From NCBI RefSeq assembly GCF_006829085.1, contig NZ_BJTC01000004.1, forward strand, positions 124,001-188,000: a stretch of 64,000 bases of DNA. The letters run 5' to 3'. The notes beneath the pieces were generated by a model. That model saw nothing but the letters and a program-made list of their open reading frames with translations. It was not told the origin of the DNA and did no database searches. Source of the DNA: Chryseobacterium sp. ON_d1. GTDB taxonomy: Bacteria > Bacteroidota > Bacteroidia > Flavobacteriales > Weeksellaceae. Numbering within the stretch: position 1 is the stretch's first letter; every line of letters begins with the position of its first letter. Shown piece after piece: positions 8,156-17,608 of this stretch. Made by a program: the position numbers and the translations under genes.

Positions 8156-9217
8156 ATGACAAAATCTTTTGTTTTAAAAGAATATATATTTACTTTTATT
8201 TTCTGGCTTGTACTGGCCATTGTATTGTGGTTTAACTTCCAGAGTACAACAGAAAAATATCTTGCGATGACCCAGGCAGCGATTATTGCAGGATTCTCTT
8301 TTATACTGACTCATTTTTTAACGAATAAATTTCTGCCGAAAGCCCTTCTGGAAAAGAAAATGAAACGGTTCCTGGTACAGGCGGTACTTGTCATTTTCAT
8401 GCTCAGTCTGGTATTTTCTTTTATCTTCACCTATCTTGAATTTGCCCCCAAAGAGCAGCTTCCCAAGAACTTCAGAGATCAGCTACCCATTTTGTGGCAG
8501 GGCTTTTATATGTCCCTGCCTGCCTCGTTTCTGATTAATGGGGCAGCGTGCGGAATAAAATTTTATAAAGAACATGGAAGAATAGAGCGGGATCATATAC
8601 TCCTGCAGCAGGCCCATCTGGAAAACCAGCTCAAGCTTTTACAGGATCAGATCAATCCGCATGTAGTGTTCAATATTCTGAATCATATCCATATTCTAAT
8701 GAAAACGGATACCCAGCTTGCCGATTTTTTGCTGATGAAATTTTCAGATATTCTCCGGTATCAGCTGTATCATTGTAATCAGCCTATGGTTCCTCTGGAT
8801 AAAGAAATTGAATATCTTCAAAATCTTGTTGAGGTAGAAAAGCTGAGATGGGGAAATGAGTTAGATGTAAAGGCCATCTGGGAGATTGATAACAGAAAGT
8901 CATTCATTGCTCCTTTACTGCTGGTGCCCTTTATCGAAAATGCGTTTAAATATGTGTGCAGACTTCCTGGGCATAAAGGGTACGTGAAAATCTCATGCAG
9001 AGAAAAAGACAGTCAGCTCTATTTTTATGTGGAAAATTCCTACTCAGATAGGGCAACCTATAAAAAGAAGGACGGAACGGGCGGAATTGGTCTTCAAAAT
9101 GTAAAAAAACGGCTGAAATTACAATATCCGGACTGCCATGATCTGGATATTGAAACAGGTGATCAAATATTTAAAATTACTTTAACGCTAACACTATCTG
9201 ACAGTCATGAACAATAA
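8156..9217 (+). CDS. Sensor histidine kinase, LytS/YehU type
   Basis: A 353-residue kinase. Four hydrophobic segments (about residues 10-28, 40-56, 70-95, 115-135) form the N-terminal sensor. The His_kinase domain follows with LLQDQINPHVVFNILNHIH (phospho-acceptor His near 172), then an ATPase domain with FIENAFKYV (N box) and DGTGGIGLQNVKKRL (G box). The usual NPHFLFN motif reads NPHVVFN here. It overlaps the response-regulator gene by 11 bases, so they are cotranscribed and coupled. The signal is unknown; the nearest upstream genes encode a Cys-rich secreted peptide and a beta-barrel. Confidence 0.93.
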   Translation: MTKSFVLKEYIFTFIFWLVLAIVLWFNFQSTTEKYLAMTQAAIIAGFSFILTHFLTNKFLPKALLEKKMKRFLVQAVLVIFMLSLVFSFIFTYLEFAPKEQLPKNFRDQLPILWQGFYMSLPASFLINGAACGIKFYKEHGRIERDHILLQQAHLENQLKLLQDQINPHVVFNILNHIHILMKTDTQLADFLLMKFSDILRYQLYHCNQPMVPLDKEIEYLQNLVEVEKLRWGNELDVKAIWEIDNRKSFIAPLLLVPFIENAFKYVCRLPGHKGYVKISCREKDSQLYFYVENSYSDRATYKKKDGTGGIGLQNVKKRLKLQYPDCHDLDIETGDQIFKITLTLTLSDSHEQ

Positions 9218-9941
9218 TATTCCTAAAATGAAATGCCTGATTATTGATGATGAGCCTCTGGCAAGGTTCCATCTTAAAGAACTGGCCGGTCAGATTGACT
9301 TCTTATCCGTTGAAGGCACATGCGCAACAGCATTAGAAGCCGATGCGAAGGTAAAGGAGAGTGAAATAGACCTTCTTTTCCTGGATATCAATATGCCTTA
9401 TCTTTCCGGCCTGGAGTTTCTGGAACAGCTTGAAAACCCTCCTTTATGTATCCTTACCACAGCTTACTCAGAATATGCGTTGGAAGGGTTCCGCCTGCAG
9501 GTTGCAGATTATCTTTTAAAGCCCATAGCGTTCAACCGTTTTTACCAGGCTGTGAATAAAGCTCAGCAGCAGTTTATCATCAGTGAAAAATCAAAAAAGA
9601 ATACACCTCTGGACGATCCTTTTCTGTATGTAAGACAGTCTGATACTTTCATTAAAGTTTCATGGGTTGACATTCTGTATATTGAAAGCATGCAGAATTA
9701 CACCAAGCTTCATTTTAAAGATAAATCGCTGATCATTCACCAGACGATGAAAGCTATTGAAGAATCACTTCCTTCAGAGCATTTTTTCAGGATTCATAAA
9801 TCTTACCTTATCAATATTACCCATATCGATATGATCTCCGGAGGACGCCTTTTTATTAATAAAATTGAGCTCCCCATTTCCCGGACCCGCAAAGAAGAAT
9901 TGCTTAATCAGGTGGTATATAAGAAATTAATCAGTAAGTAA
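9207..9941 (+). CDS. LytTR-family response regulator
   Basis: A 244-residue protein. The receiver domain (about 8-125) has CLIIDDEPLA, the phospho-acceptor Asp in LLFLDINMPYLSG and the switch Lys in YLLKPIAF. The LytTR DNA-binding domain (about 145-240) has FLYVRQSDTFIKV, ILYIESMQNYTKLHF and FFRIHKSYLIN. LytTR regulators bind direct repeats upstream of target genes. A second possible start is Met8 (MKCLIIDDE). Partner of the overlapping kinase. Confidence 0.95.
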   Translation: MNNNIPKMKCLIIDDEPLARFHLKELAGQIDFLSVEGTCATALEADAKVKESEIDLLFLDINMPYLSGLEFLEQLENPPLCILTTAYSEYALEGFRLQVADYLLKPIAFNRFYQAVNKAQQQFIISEKSKKNTPLDDPFLYVRQSDTFIKVSWVDILYIESMQNYTKLHFKDKSLIIHQTMKAIEESLPSEHFFRIHKSYLINITHIDMISGGRLFINKIELPISRTRKEELLNQVVYKKLISK

Positions 9942-9949
9942 CTGAAAGA

Positions 9950-9996
9950 AGCCGGAAACGGGGAATGTAATAACTCCCTGTTTCCGGCTGTTTTTT
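9950..9996. terminator. Strong terminator between the regulator and the DUF6268-like gene
   Basis: Arms AGCCGGAAAC and GTTTCCGGCT extend inward as GGGA/TCCC with one mismatch, and TTTTTT follows on the plus strand. The convergent barrel gene ends at the T tract. Confidence 0.9.
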
Positions 9997-10903
9997 ATGG
10001 CAGGTTCCAGCGTAATGACACTGCTGCGTAAAATGTACTCGAAAATCTTGGATCAGCTATTTTCTTGTCTCTGAAAATACTGCTGATTTTCCGGTCATTT
10101 TCGCTGAAACTTCTCAATATAGCAGTTCCTCCGGTAAGACGCACTGTAAGCCTCTCATTGATTTTTAATTCCGGTCTGAGCCCTGCGGTGATCTGCTGAT
10201 AACCTAACAGCATCGATTTTCCGTTTATATTTCTCTCTGCCGTCATTCCGTTCAGTTCTACAACAGCCTTTAAAGCAAATTTGTCTGAAAACAGATAACC
10301 TGCCTCCATACCTTGCGGGAAATTGATATTGAATTTAATTTTTCCGTTTGTTTTCCAGTCGAAATAAATCCACGGTAAAATCATAGGAATGCCAAAAGCG
10401 GTTGTAAGGACAGGCCCTCCTCCTAATGAAAGATTAGGATTAAAATGTCTTATAAATAAAAGACCTCCCTGCCCCAGTACATCATCGAAATTTACGTTTT
10501 CAAGATCTGTATATACTCCTACAGACGCTGTCATCATCATGCTCCACTTTTTGCCCAAAGGTCTCATATGCTGTATTCCGACCTGTGCATTCAGCATCTG
10601 ATCCGGAAAAAGCTGGGTTTCGTAATTTTTGTGTGTCATCCTTGCGTAAGATCCGCTCAGCAGCATAGACCATGACCTTACTTTCCCATCGTTATCTTTT
10701 TTTACAGATAACGGAATACTGAGATTCAGATCCACTCTTTTAAAATCACTTTTGGAATTGGTCTTTGTACTGTCTTCCGGGCGGATATAATTGGAAGCTG
10801 GGATATATTCAGTTTTAAGTTCTGCGGAGAGCCCGGACTGTGCATTCACCCAGTATCCTAATGGCACTATACAGCATAGAGCTGCCGAAAGGGTTCTTTT
10901 CAT
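9995..10903 (-). CDS. Outer-membrane beta-barrel protein, DUF6268-like
   Basis: A 302-residue protein with a signal peptide (MKRTLSAALCCIVPLGYWVNAQ). A succession of amphipathic strands follows (LNLSIPLSV, SMLLSGSYARM, GVYTDLE, LTTAFGIPMILPWIYFDWK, INFPQGMEAGYLFSDKFALKA) to a closing YAAVSLRWNL. The order of PWIYFDWK and FPQGMEAGY resembles DUF6268 barrels, whose function is unknown. Monocistronic, minus strand. Confidence 0.75.
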   Translation of the reverse strand: MKRTLSAALCCIVPLGYWVNAQSGLSAELKTEYIPASNYIRPEDSTKTNSKSDFKRVDLNLSIPLSVKKDNDGKVRSWSMLLSGSYARMTHKNYETQLFPDQMLNAQVGIQHMRPLGKKWSMMMTASVGVYTDLENVNFDDVLGQGGLLFIRHFNPNLSLGGGPVLTTAFGIPMILPWIYFDWKTNGKIKFNINFPQGMEAGYLFSDKFALKAVVELNGMTAERNINGKSMLLGYQQITAGLRPELKINERLTVRLTGGTAILRSFSENDRKISSIFRDKKIADPRFSSTFYAAVSLRWNLP

Positions 10904-10988
10904 ATTTTAAATTTTATGCAAAGAGAACCCTTTGACTATTTTTTACAAAAATTACTTGATTAAGTGCCCGGATTGTATGACAACAGGA

Positions 10989-12224
10989 TCAAATAGCAGG
11001 ATTAGTTTCTGTGGAAGATTGTGTATGTAAGCTTTCCTTTTTCTGGGTCTTAAAAATACGATATCCGAACCACACCGCGATCAATGCCATTGCAGAACGG
11101 GTTACCACCATCGGGATTATAGAATCTGCTTCTAAAAAGCCCAGCAATGCTGACATTAAAAATGTAACCATCAGCTGCATAAAACCCAGTAACGCAGCTG
11201 CCGTCCCTCTTCCTTCTTTAAATGGGGAAAGCGCATGGGCTGACGTAATCGGAAACAAGATACCGATAGCCAGTAATGACAGATAAAGCATTGCAATTTC
11301 CAGTGCTACAGAAAGGTTTTCAGCCGCAATCAGTATGTGAAGTGTACATACCCCCAGTAAAATGACTGTAGCAGCAAATAAAAGTGTTGAATTGCTTATT
11401 CTTTTAATCAGTTTAGGTGTAATATAAGCAGCTGTTATCAATGCCAATGAATTGAAAGCAAAAATAAAACTGAACACGCTGCTCGAAAAACCGTGAATTT
11501 CCATGAATAAAAACGGAGCATTCGAGATATAAATAATCAAGGAGGCAAAAGCAATGCTTCCTACCATTGTACTGTTAATAAAGTCTCTGTTGGAAATGAT
11601 CATTTTCAGCTGGTCTTTTAGTCCTTTTTCATCCAATATCTCATCATCAGGAAGACTGACTCTGGTATTGGTTTCCGGAATATACTTATAGACCATAAAA
11701 AATGTAATCAGCCCCATGATGCATAAGAAGGCAAAAGAACTGTTCCAGCCCCAGAGTTTAAGGAATACACTTCCCAGTAAGGGAGCAACAATAGGAGCAA
11801 TCCCACTGATCTGTGACTGCTGTGAAAAGATAGTGACCGCTTTGTGTTTATCATACAGGTCAATAATAATAGCTCTTCCGATGACAATTCCTGCACTTCC
11901 TCCGAACGCCTGGAGAAAACGCATTGCCCATAATACATAAATATCTGAAGTGAAATAGATCGCCGTTGCCCCAATCATAAAAAGCAAAAGCCCGCAATAC
12001 AACATGGGTTTTCTTCCTTTTTTATCAGATAAAGGTCCCCATAATAACTGCCCGAATGCAAACCCGGCAAAAAACACAGAAATAGATACCTGAATATGTC
12101 CTATATCGGTATTAAAAATCTTCGCCATACTTGGGAAAGCAGGAAGATAAAGATCTATACTTAGCGACTCCAGCGTGTTGAGCAGTGCAAGAATAAACAC
12201 TACAATACTTAAATTCTTCTTCAT
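10989..12224 (-). CDS. Multidrug efflux MFS transporter, Bcr/CflA family
   Basis: A 411-residue, twelve-helix major facilitator. The N-terminal SIDLYLPAFPSMA and the loop 2-3 motif GPLSDKKGRKPML are diagnostic of the Bcr/CflA drug:proton antiporters. FLQAFGGSAGIVIGRAIIIDLYD (helix 4-5 motif, shortened: RAIIIDLYD) and SGIAPIVAPLLGS are also present. It would export small molecules across the inner membrane. The AraC-type regulator gene lies 167 bases upstream on the same strand and is a plausible controller. Confidence 0.93.
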   Translation of the reverse strand: MKKNLSIVVFILALLNTLESLSIDLYLPAFPSMAKIFNTDIGHIQVSISVFFAGFAFGQLLWGPLSDKKGRKPMLYCGLLLFMIGATAIYFTSDIYVLWAMRFLQAFGGSAGIVIGRAIIIDLYDKHKAVTIFSQQSQISGIAPIVAPLLGSVFLKLWGWNSSFAFLCIMGLITFFMVYKYIPETNTRVSLPDDEILDEKGLKDQLKMIISNRDFINSTMVGSIAFASLIIYISNAPFLFMEIHGFSSSVFSFIFAFNSLALITAAYITPKLIKRISNSTLLFAATVILLGVCTLHILIAAENLSVALEIAMLYLSLLAIGILFPITSAHALSPFKEGRGTAAALLGFMQLMVTFLMSALLGFLEADSIIPMVVTRSAMALIAVWFGYRIFKTQKKESLHTQSSTETNPAI

Positions 12225-12391
12225 AAATAACGATAAGCCTTCGCAGGCGGTTTTTCAGCTGCAAAATTGCTGTAAAAAGTATAGTCTTTCAATAAAAGAA
12301 CTGAAGGAAGTATAGGACAAACTGAAGATTTAAATATAATAACAAATGAAAAACATTAATTTAAGCCTAATATCAGAGTAAATATTGAAGA

Positions 12392-13213
12392 TTATTTTTT
12401 TTCATTATTCTTAAAACAGTCGGGAGTTTGGCCTGTATGTTTCTTGAAAAACCTTGAAAAATATGAAGCATCGTTAAAGCCAAGTCTGAAAGCAATTTCC
12501 TTCACCGTGAGGGCTCCGAAACTAAGCTCTCTTTTGGCCTCCAGGATAAGACGCTGGGAAATCATTTTTTTTACGGTCGTTCCTCTCAAAAGACGCACAA
12601 TATCATTAAGGTGATGGGTACTTATCTTTAACTGATCAGCATAAAAACCCGTTTCCTTATGCATTATATAGTGTTTATCAATAAGTCCCACCAGCTCCTG
12701 AATGCGCTGACGGTCATTCTGTAAAGGCTCCTGAGGAATAATCTGCTCCCCGATGATGATACAGAATGCTTTCAGATAGGCCTTTAAGAGTTCCGTTCTT
12801 GCTTTGGTTTTGTATTCATTCTCCATCAGAGATATAATGGTCATACAGGTCTTTTCTTTTTCCGGATCTAAAAGAAAGGGAAGCTCTCCTCCTGTGAGTA
12901 CTGATTCTATATCACATGCTTCGTTGAAAATTTCCCTGCTGATAGCCATGGCATATCCTTCTTCTCCTTCCAGCTTCATATTAAAAGCCTGTCCTGGTGC
13001 AATGATACAGATCTGATTATTTTCCAGTTTATAGCTTTCAAAATCCAGTTCTAACCGGCTGCTTTCATACACTTCCCTGAACCAGATAATTTCAAAAAAA
13101 TTATGACGGTGAACATCATGAAAGTTTTCAGGACCTGCAGCACTCAGCGTACTCATCTGAAACTCTTCAGAGGTCAGATGGTGAACCGGGATTTCTTTTT
13201 CTGGTGTAATCAT
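12392..13213 (-). CDS. AraC-family transcriptional regulator
   Basis: A 273-residue protein. An N-terminal cupin-like sensor (HRHNFFEIIWF near residue 35, typical His/Glu spacing) is followed by a C-terminal pair of helix-turn-helix units: ISTHHLNDIVRLLRG and VKEIAFRLGFNDASYFSRFF-KKHTGQTP. The ATG is preferred over a GTG one codon upstream. The gene precedes the MFS exporter on the same strand, suggesting control of efflux, but the ligand is unknown. Confidence 0.92.
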   Translation of the reverse strand: MITPEKEIPVHHLTSEEFQMSTLSAAGPENFHDVHRHNFFEIIWFREVYESSRLELDFESYKLENNQICIIAPGQAFNMKLEGEEGYAMAISREIFNEACDIESVLTGGELPFLLDPEKEKTCMTIISLMENEYKTKARTELLKAYLKAFCIIIGEQIIPQEPLQNDRQRIQELVGLIDKHYIMHKETGFYADQLKISTHHLNDIVRLLRGTTVKKMISQRLILEAKRELSFGALTVKEIAFRLGFNDASYFSRFFKKHTGQTPDCFKNNEKK

Positions 13214-13246
13214 CACTGTATTGTAAAATAATTAGCTATAAATAAA

Positions 13247-13273
13247 AACCACAGCAAAAAAAGTGCTGCGGTT
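13247..13273 (-). terminator. Terminator of thiL
   Basis: Read on the minus strand, AACCGCAGCA pairs with TGCTGTGGTT (one G-U pair) and is followed by TTTATTT. It lies between thiL and the AraC gene, both on the minus strand. Confidence 0.75.
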
Positions 13274-13311
13274 TTCTTACAATATTTAAAATTAAATATA
13301 ATTTTTCGGTT

Positions 13312-14364
13312 TTACTGATTTAGAAAAGCATCCCATCCCTGAGCCGTAAGAGCTACCAATTGATTGGATCCTCTTGCCACCATAAAGTTTCCTTCTTCTT
13401 TTTCTACAGCATGTCCTATAATAGTAAAGTCAGGGTGATTTTTAATTTTATCAAAATCATTAGGAGAAATTGTGAACAGGAGTTCATAATCCTCACCACC
13501 GCTTAATGCAGTCATTACCGGATTCAAATTCATTTCATCCGCAGTAGAAATCGTAAGGCTGTCCAATGGAACTTTTTCCTCATACAATCTGAAACCTACA
13601 TTGGAACGATCAGACAGATGAAGGATTTCAGAAGCCAGACCGTCCGAAATATCAATCATAGAAGTTGGTTTAATATCCAGTTCTTCAAGAATTTTTTTAA
13701 CGTCTGTTCTTGCTTCGGGTTTCAGCTGTCTTTCCAGGATATAGTCGTAACCTTCCATTTCCGGCTGCATATTCGGATTGGCAAGATAAACAGCATGCTC
13801 TCTTTCCAGAATCTGCAAGCCCATGTAGGCTCCCCCCAGATCTCCGGTTACTACAAGAAGGTCATTGGGTTTTGCTCCGCTTCTTTTTACAATATTTTCT
13901 TCATTTTCAATTCCTACAGCAGTAATACTCATCACCAGCCCTGAATTGGAGCTTGTAGTGTCTCCCCCTATCAGATCTACTTTATATCTTGTACATGCCG
14001 CCTGAATTCCGGAATAAATCTCTTCCAAAGCTTCCACCGGAAAACGGTTGGATACCGCAAGAGAAACAAGAATCTGTGTAGGCGTTGCGTTCATTGCCGC
14101 AATATCGCTAAGGTTGACGACCACAGCTTTATACCCCAGATGCTTTAAAGGAACATAACCAAGATTAAAATGTACTCCTTCTGCCAGCACGTCTGTTGTA
14201 AGAACTACTTTTTTATTGTCAGGGTTGATCACTGCCGCATCATCACCTACCCCAAGCTCCGAAGATTCATTGGATAGCGGAAAATGCTCCGTCAAATGTT
14301 TAATAAGACCGAATTCTCCTAATTTTGAGATGGGCGTCAGTTCCTGTGATTTATCTTCAAACAT
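13312..14364 (-). CDS. thiL: Thiamine-monophosphate kinase
   Basis: A 350-residue PurM/ThiL-fold kinase of normal length. Motifs: GEFGLI (start of the domain), GVGDDAAVI (ATP/Mg-binding Asp pair), TTDVLAEGVHF, NLSDIAAMNATP, IGGDTTSS and MIDISDGLASE. It phosphorylates thiamine monophosphate to thiamine diphosphate with ATP. No other thiamine gene is adjacent and I see no TPP riboswitch. The thioesterase gene lies 88 bases upstream on the same strand. Confidence 0.96.
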   Translation of the reverse strand: MFEDKSQELTPISKLGEFGLIKHLTEHFPLSNESSELGVGDDAAVINPDNKKVVLTTDVLAEGVHFNLGYVPLKHLGYKAVVVNLSDIAAMNATPTQILVSLAVSNRFPVEALEEIYSGIQAACTRYKVDLIGGDTTSSNSGLVMSITAVGIENEENIVKRSGAKPNDLLVVTGDLGGAYMGLQILEREHAVYLANPNMQPEMEGYDYILERQLKPEARTDVKKILEELDIKPTSMIDISDGLASEILHLSDRSNVGFRLYEEKVPLDSLTISTADEMNLNPVMTALSGGEDYELLFTISPNDFDKIKNHPDFTIIGHAVEKEEGNFMVARGSNQLVALTAQGWDAFLNQ

Positions 14365-14452
14365 GATTTTTTGTATTAATGTCCAATGTAAAAAGTATGA
14401 ATGATTTTAAAATGGCTTCTCCAACATTGAACTTTGAATTTTAAACTTTGAG

Positions 14453-14947
14453 TTATTGAGTAAGTTCTGCCGGGTCAATATTATGAGGGTGGAAAGGAAG
14501 CTTTTTAAAATCTTCTTTCGACAGCACCACTGTTTCCGGGCTTTTGTATTTATTCATTGCCTCCACTACATCATCCGGCGGAGTGGTCATTTTTCTAAGC
14601 ATCATATCAATCCATACCCCTGTAGCTTCTGATGTAGCACAGTGTACTCCATCCGGAGTATAGAACTTATGCAGGAAACGGTAGATGGAAGAATCTTCTG
14701 AACATCCGTCTATTTCCACACTTACGATTACGGTCTGATCAGCATAAATCTCTTTAAAGAAAGAATATCTTTCGTGAAGGATCACCGGTCCTATTCCCCA
14801 TCTGCTCAGCTGGGTAACTCCCATTTTCTCTTTGGTCATAAAAGCCATTCTGGCTTGCGCACAATACTGTACATAGGATGAGTTGGCTAAGTGCTTGTTG
14901 GCATCAAGGTCGCTCCATCGCACTTCAAATTTATGGTAGAAAATCAT
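14453..14947 (-). CDS. Acyl-CoA thioesterase, hot-dog fold (4HBT family)
   Basis: A 164-residue hot-dog protein opening with FEVRWSDLDANKHLANSSY, the 4HBT motif with its catalytic Asp, and the matching strand ATGVWIDMMLRKMTTPP. It would hydrolyse acyl-CoA or a related thioester; the substrate cannot be read from the sequence. Length is typical. It lies upstream of thiL, probably cotranscribed. Confidence 0.85.
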   Translation of the reverse strand: MIFYHKFEVRWSDLDANKHLANSSYVQYCAQARMAFMTKEKMGVTQLSRWGIGPVILHERYSFFKEIYADQTVIVSVEIDGCSEDSSIYRFLHKFYTPDGVHCATSEATGVWIDMMLRKMTTPPDDVVEAMNKYKSPETVVLSKEDFKKLPFHPHNIDPAELTQ

Positions 14948-15060
14948 TTGAAAATCGTTTTTGGTCTCATTAAATTATAATCTTCAAAAATACTCAAATA
15001 AGATGGTTTATAAAAATTGTACTTTTGAAAAAATAATCTTCCGCATAGGATTACATATAC

Positions 15061-16263
15061 ATGAAACAGATCATTATTATTGGAGGCGGTGCTGCAGGCT
15101 TTTTCTGTGCATCCAATCTTGACGAAAAGAAATATACAATTACGATTTTAGAACAGAACTCAGATGTCCTTCAGAAGGTTAAAATTTCCGGAGGCGGACG
15201 CTGTAATGTGACCCATGCCTGTTTTGACCCAAGAGAATTGGTTCAGTTTTATCCCCGTGGAAACAAAGAGCTGCTGAGTGTTTTTACTAAATTCCAGCCC
15301 GGCGACACGATGGAATGGTTTGATCAGCGCAATGTTCCGTTGAAAATTGAAAATGATAACAGAACTTTCCCGGAAAGCAATTCTTCTCAGACCATCATCA
15401 ATACTTTTCTGAATGAAACCCAAAAGAAAAATGTAACCGTAAAGACAAAATGTACGGTAAAAGAGATTGAAAAGCATGATGAAAAATATCTCGTAAAAAC
15501 CAATTCCGGAGATTTTGAGGCAGATTATATTGTATATACCACCGGAAGCTCTCCGAAATCATTGAAAATTGTTGAAAATCTTGGCCATAAGATTGTAAAT
15601 CTTGTTCCTTCACTTTTTACATTTAATATTAAAGATGAACTGCTGAAAGAACTTCCGGGAACCAGCTTTGAAAATGCCGGAATTTCAATTCCGAAACTGA
15701 AAACAGAAGAAAGCGGACCACTGCTTATTACCCATTGGGGTCTTTCAGGACCTGCTGTTCTGAAAATTTCCGCATGGGAAGCCATAAGTCTGGCAAAACT
15801 GAAATATAATTTTGAAATTGAGGTGAACTTTATTTCGATAGAAATGGATGAGGCGGAAAACATCTTCCAGAATTTCAAACAAACCCATCCTAAAAAAACG
15901 ATCGGACAGGCTAAGATTTTTGATATTACCAACAGATTCTGGCAGAAGATTTTAGAGATTTCAAAGGTTGATTTTAACAAACAGGTAGCCAATATTTCCG
16001 GAAAGGAAATGCAGAAAATATTGGAAAATCTATGCAGAAAAAAGTTCCAGGTGACAGGAAAATCAACATTTAAAGATGAGTTTGTGACTGCCGGAGGAGT
16101 TGATTTAAAGGAAATTAACTTCAAAAACATGTCCTCAAAACGGCTCCCTAATTTCTATATTGCCGGAGAGGTTTTGAATATAGATGCTGTGACAGGCGGG
16201 TTCAATTTTCAGGCATGCTGGAGTGAAGGATGGCTTATCGCACAGGATCTCAACAGTTTATAA
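15061..16263 (+). CDS. NAD(P)/FAD-dependent oxidoreductase, HI0933/BaiN-like
   Basis: A 400-residue flavoprotein. The dinucleotide motif GGGAAGFFCA is at residues 7-16, and KVKISGGGRCNVTH near 40-53 is diagnostic of the HI0933 family. The C-terminal GGVDLKEI, FYIAGEVLNIDAVTGGFN and FQACWSEGW complete FAD binding. The family's physiological role is poorly known. It heads a same-strand run that continues to 19590. Confidence 0.92.
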   Translation: MKQIIIIGGGAAGFFCASNLDEKKYTITILEQNSDVLQKVKISGGGRCNVTHACFDPRELVQFYPRGNKELLSVFTKFQPGDTMEWFDQRNVPLKIENDNRTFPESNSSQTIINTFLNETQKKNVTVKTKCTVKEIEKHDEKYLVKTNSGDFEADYIVYTTGSSPKSLKIVENLGHKIVNLVPSLFTFNIKDELLKELPGTSFENAGISIPKLKTEESGPLLITHWGLSGPAVLKISAWEAISLAKLKYNFEIEVNFISIEMDEAENIFQNFKQTHPKKTIGQAKIFDITNRFWQKILEISKVDFNKQVANISGKEMQKILENLCRKKFQVTGKSTFKDEFVTAGGVDLKEINFKNMSSKRLPNFYIAGEVLNIDAVTGGFNFQACWSEGWLIAQDLNSL

Positions 16264-16293
16264 AAAAATTATTTTTACGAAAAAACGATACAC

Positions 16294-17595
16294 ATGAAAA
16301 AAATTTTCGGTTTCTTCCTTTTACTCTGGTTCTTTTCAGGATACAGCCAGGAAAAAACAATTGTTTCAGACTGGACTTCACTCACACAGGCAGTCAATAT
16401 AGAGAATAAGCAAAACTGGAACTTCCGCGTCACGGCAAAAATCAGGAAAGAAGATCAGAACAATGATTCCAATTGCGGGCTATGGTGCAGAATAGACAAT
16501 AAAGATAAGTCTACAGGTTTTTTTGAAAACCAGTATTACGGAATCAAAGTAACCCATGAGTGGAAAACGTACGAAATAAAAGGAAGCATAAGCCCTTCAG
16601 CACAAACGATGTATATCGGTGCTTTTGCACAGAACAATGGGGATTTTTATTTTGATGATTTTAAGCTGGAAGTCAATGACGGTAAATCAAAAAAATGGAT
16701 TGAAATCGCTTTGGAAAACTCAGATTTTGAAAAAGATATCACAGCGTCCAATGGCTGGTTTGAAGGAATACATTCTCAGAAAATAACGCACATAAAACAT
16801 TTTACGATTGGAACCTCTGACTACAAACCGTTCAAGGGGAATAAGTCACTGCTGATCAAAGGCCATGATATTATAGGTTCTATGCCGGATGGGAAATTTA
16901 TGGATGTTAACGGCATCAAATTATATTATGAAGTCTATGGAGAAGGTGAACCTGTCCTTATGCTTCATGGTAACGGGCAATCTATCAGTGCTTTTATGAA
17001 CCAGAAGGATACATTTGCTAAAAAATATAAAGTCATTATTGTAGACTGCCGTGAACGCGGAAAGTCTACTTATGACAAAACGAAGGAGCTTACTTTTGAC
17101 ATTCAGACAGAGGATCTTAAACAGTTCCTGGACAAGCTGAATATCAAAAAGATAAAGATCCTGGGCTGGAGTGACGGAGGAATTCTTGCACTGTCCATGG
17201 CGATGAAATACCCTGAAGTGGTAGATAAAATTGCCTGCTCAGGAGCAAATATTTTTCCGGAGGGAGTAAAGGATGATGAGCTGAAATCCATGAAAGAAAT
17301 GTTCGTCAACCTCATTAAAGAGAACAAAGATCATAAAAATGATATCCTTATTGATCTTTTGAACCTGGACCTGAAGTATCCGAACTGGAAGTATGAGGAC
17401 CTGAATAAAATACAGTGTCCATCATTGATTATTGCGGGGGATAAAGACATTATAAAAACAGAACATACCGTAAAAATAGCAGAATCAATCCTGCGTGGGC
17501 AATTGGCTATTATTCCTAATTCAAGCCATTTTGTTCCGGAAGAAAAACCGGAACTATTCAATGAGTTAGTCATTGATTTCTTTGAAAATAAATAA
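16294..17595 (+). CDS. Secreted alpha/beta hydrolase with N-terminal jelly-roll domain
   Basis: A 433-residue protein. A signal peptide (MKKIFGFFLLLWFFSGYSQ) is followed by a beta-rich domain (about 20-195) that looks like a carbohydrate-binding jelly roll (FFENQYYGIKVTHEWKTYEI, GAFAQNNGDFYFDDFKLEV). Residues 205-433 are an alpha/beta hydrolase with oxyanion segment MLHGNGQS, nucleophile GWSDG (Ser near 294), Asp in AGDKDI and His in PNSSHFVPEEKPE. The substrate is unknown. The domain fusion is discussed in the findings. Confidence 0.82.
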   Translation: MKKIFGFFLLLWFFSGYSQEKTIVSDWTSLTQAVNIENKQNWNFRVTAKIRKEDQNNDSNCGLWCRIDNKDKSTGFFENQYYGIKVTHEWKTYEIKGSISPSAQTMYIGAFAQNNGDFYFDDFKLEVNDGKSKKWIEIALENSDFEKDITASNGWFEGIHSQKITHIKHFTIGTSDYKPFKGNKSLLIKGHDIIGSMPDGKFMDVNGIKLYYEVYGEGEPVLMLHGNGQSISAFMNQKDTFAKKYKVIIVDCRERGKSTYDKTKELTFDIQTEDLKQFLDKLNIKKIKILGWSDGGILALSMAMKYPEVVDKIACSGANIFPEGVKDDELKSMKEMFVNLIKENKDHKNDILIDLLNLDLKYPNWKYEDLNKIQCPSLIIAGDKDIIKTEHTVKIAESILRGQLAIIPNSSHFVPEEKPELFNELVIDFFENK

Positions 17596-17608
17596 CTAAA
17601 AACCAAAC

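Noticed and set aside
13312..14364. Search for a TPP riboswitch near thiL
   Set aside because: I found no CTGAGA…ACCTGATC-like core upstream of the gene.
15525..16130. Long minus-strand frame opposite the HI0933-type oxidoreductase
   Set aside because: The plus-strand frame encodes clear FAD-binding motifs; the antisense product is Ser/Phe/Leu-rich with no recognisable domain.
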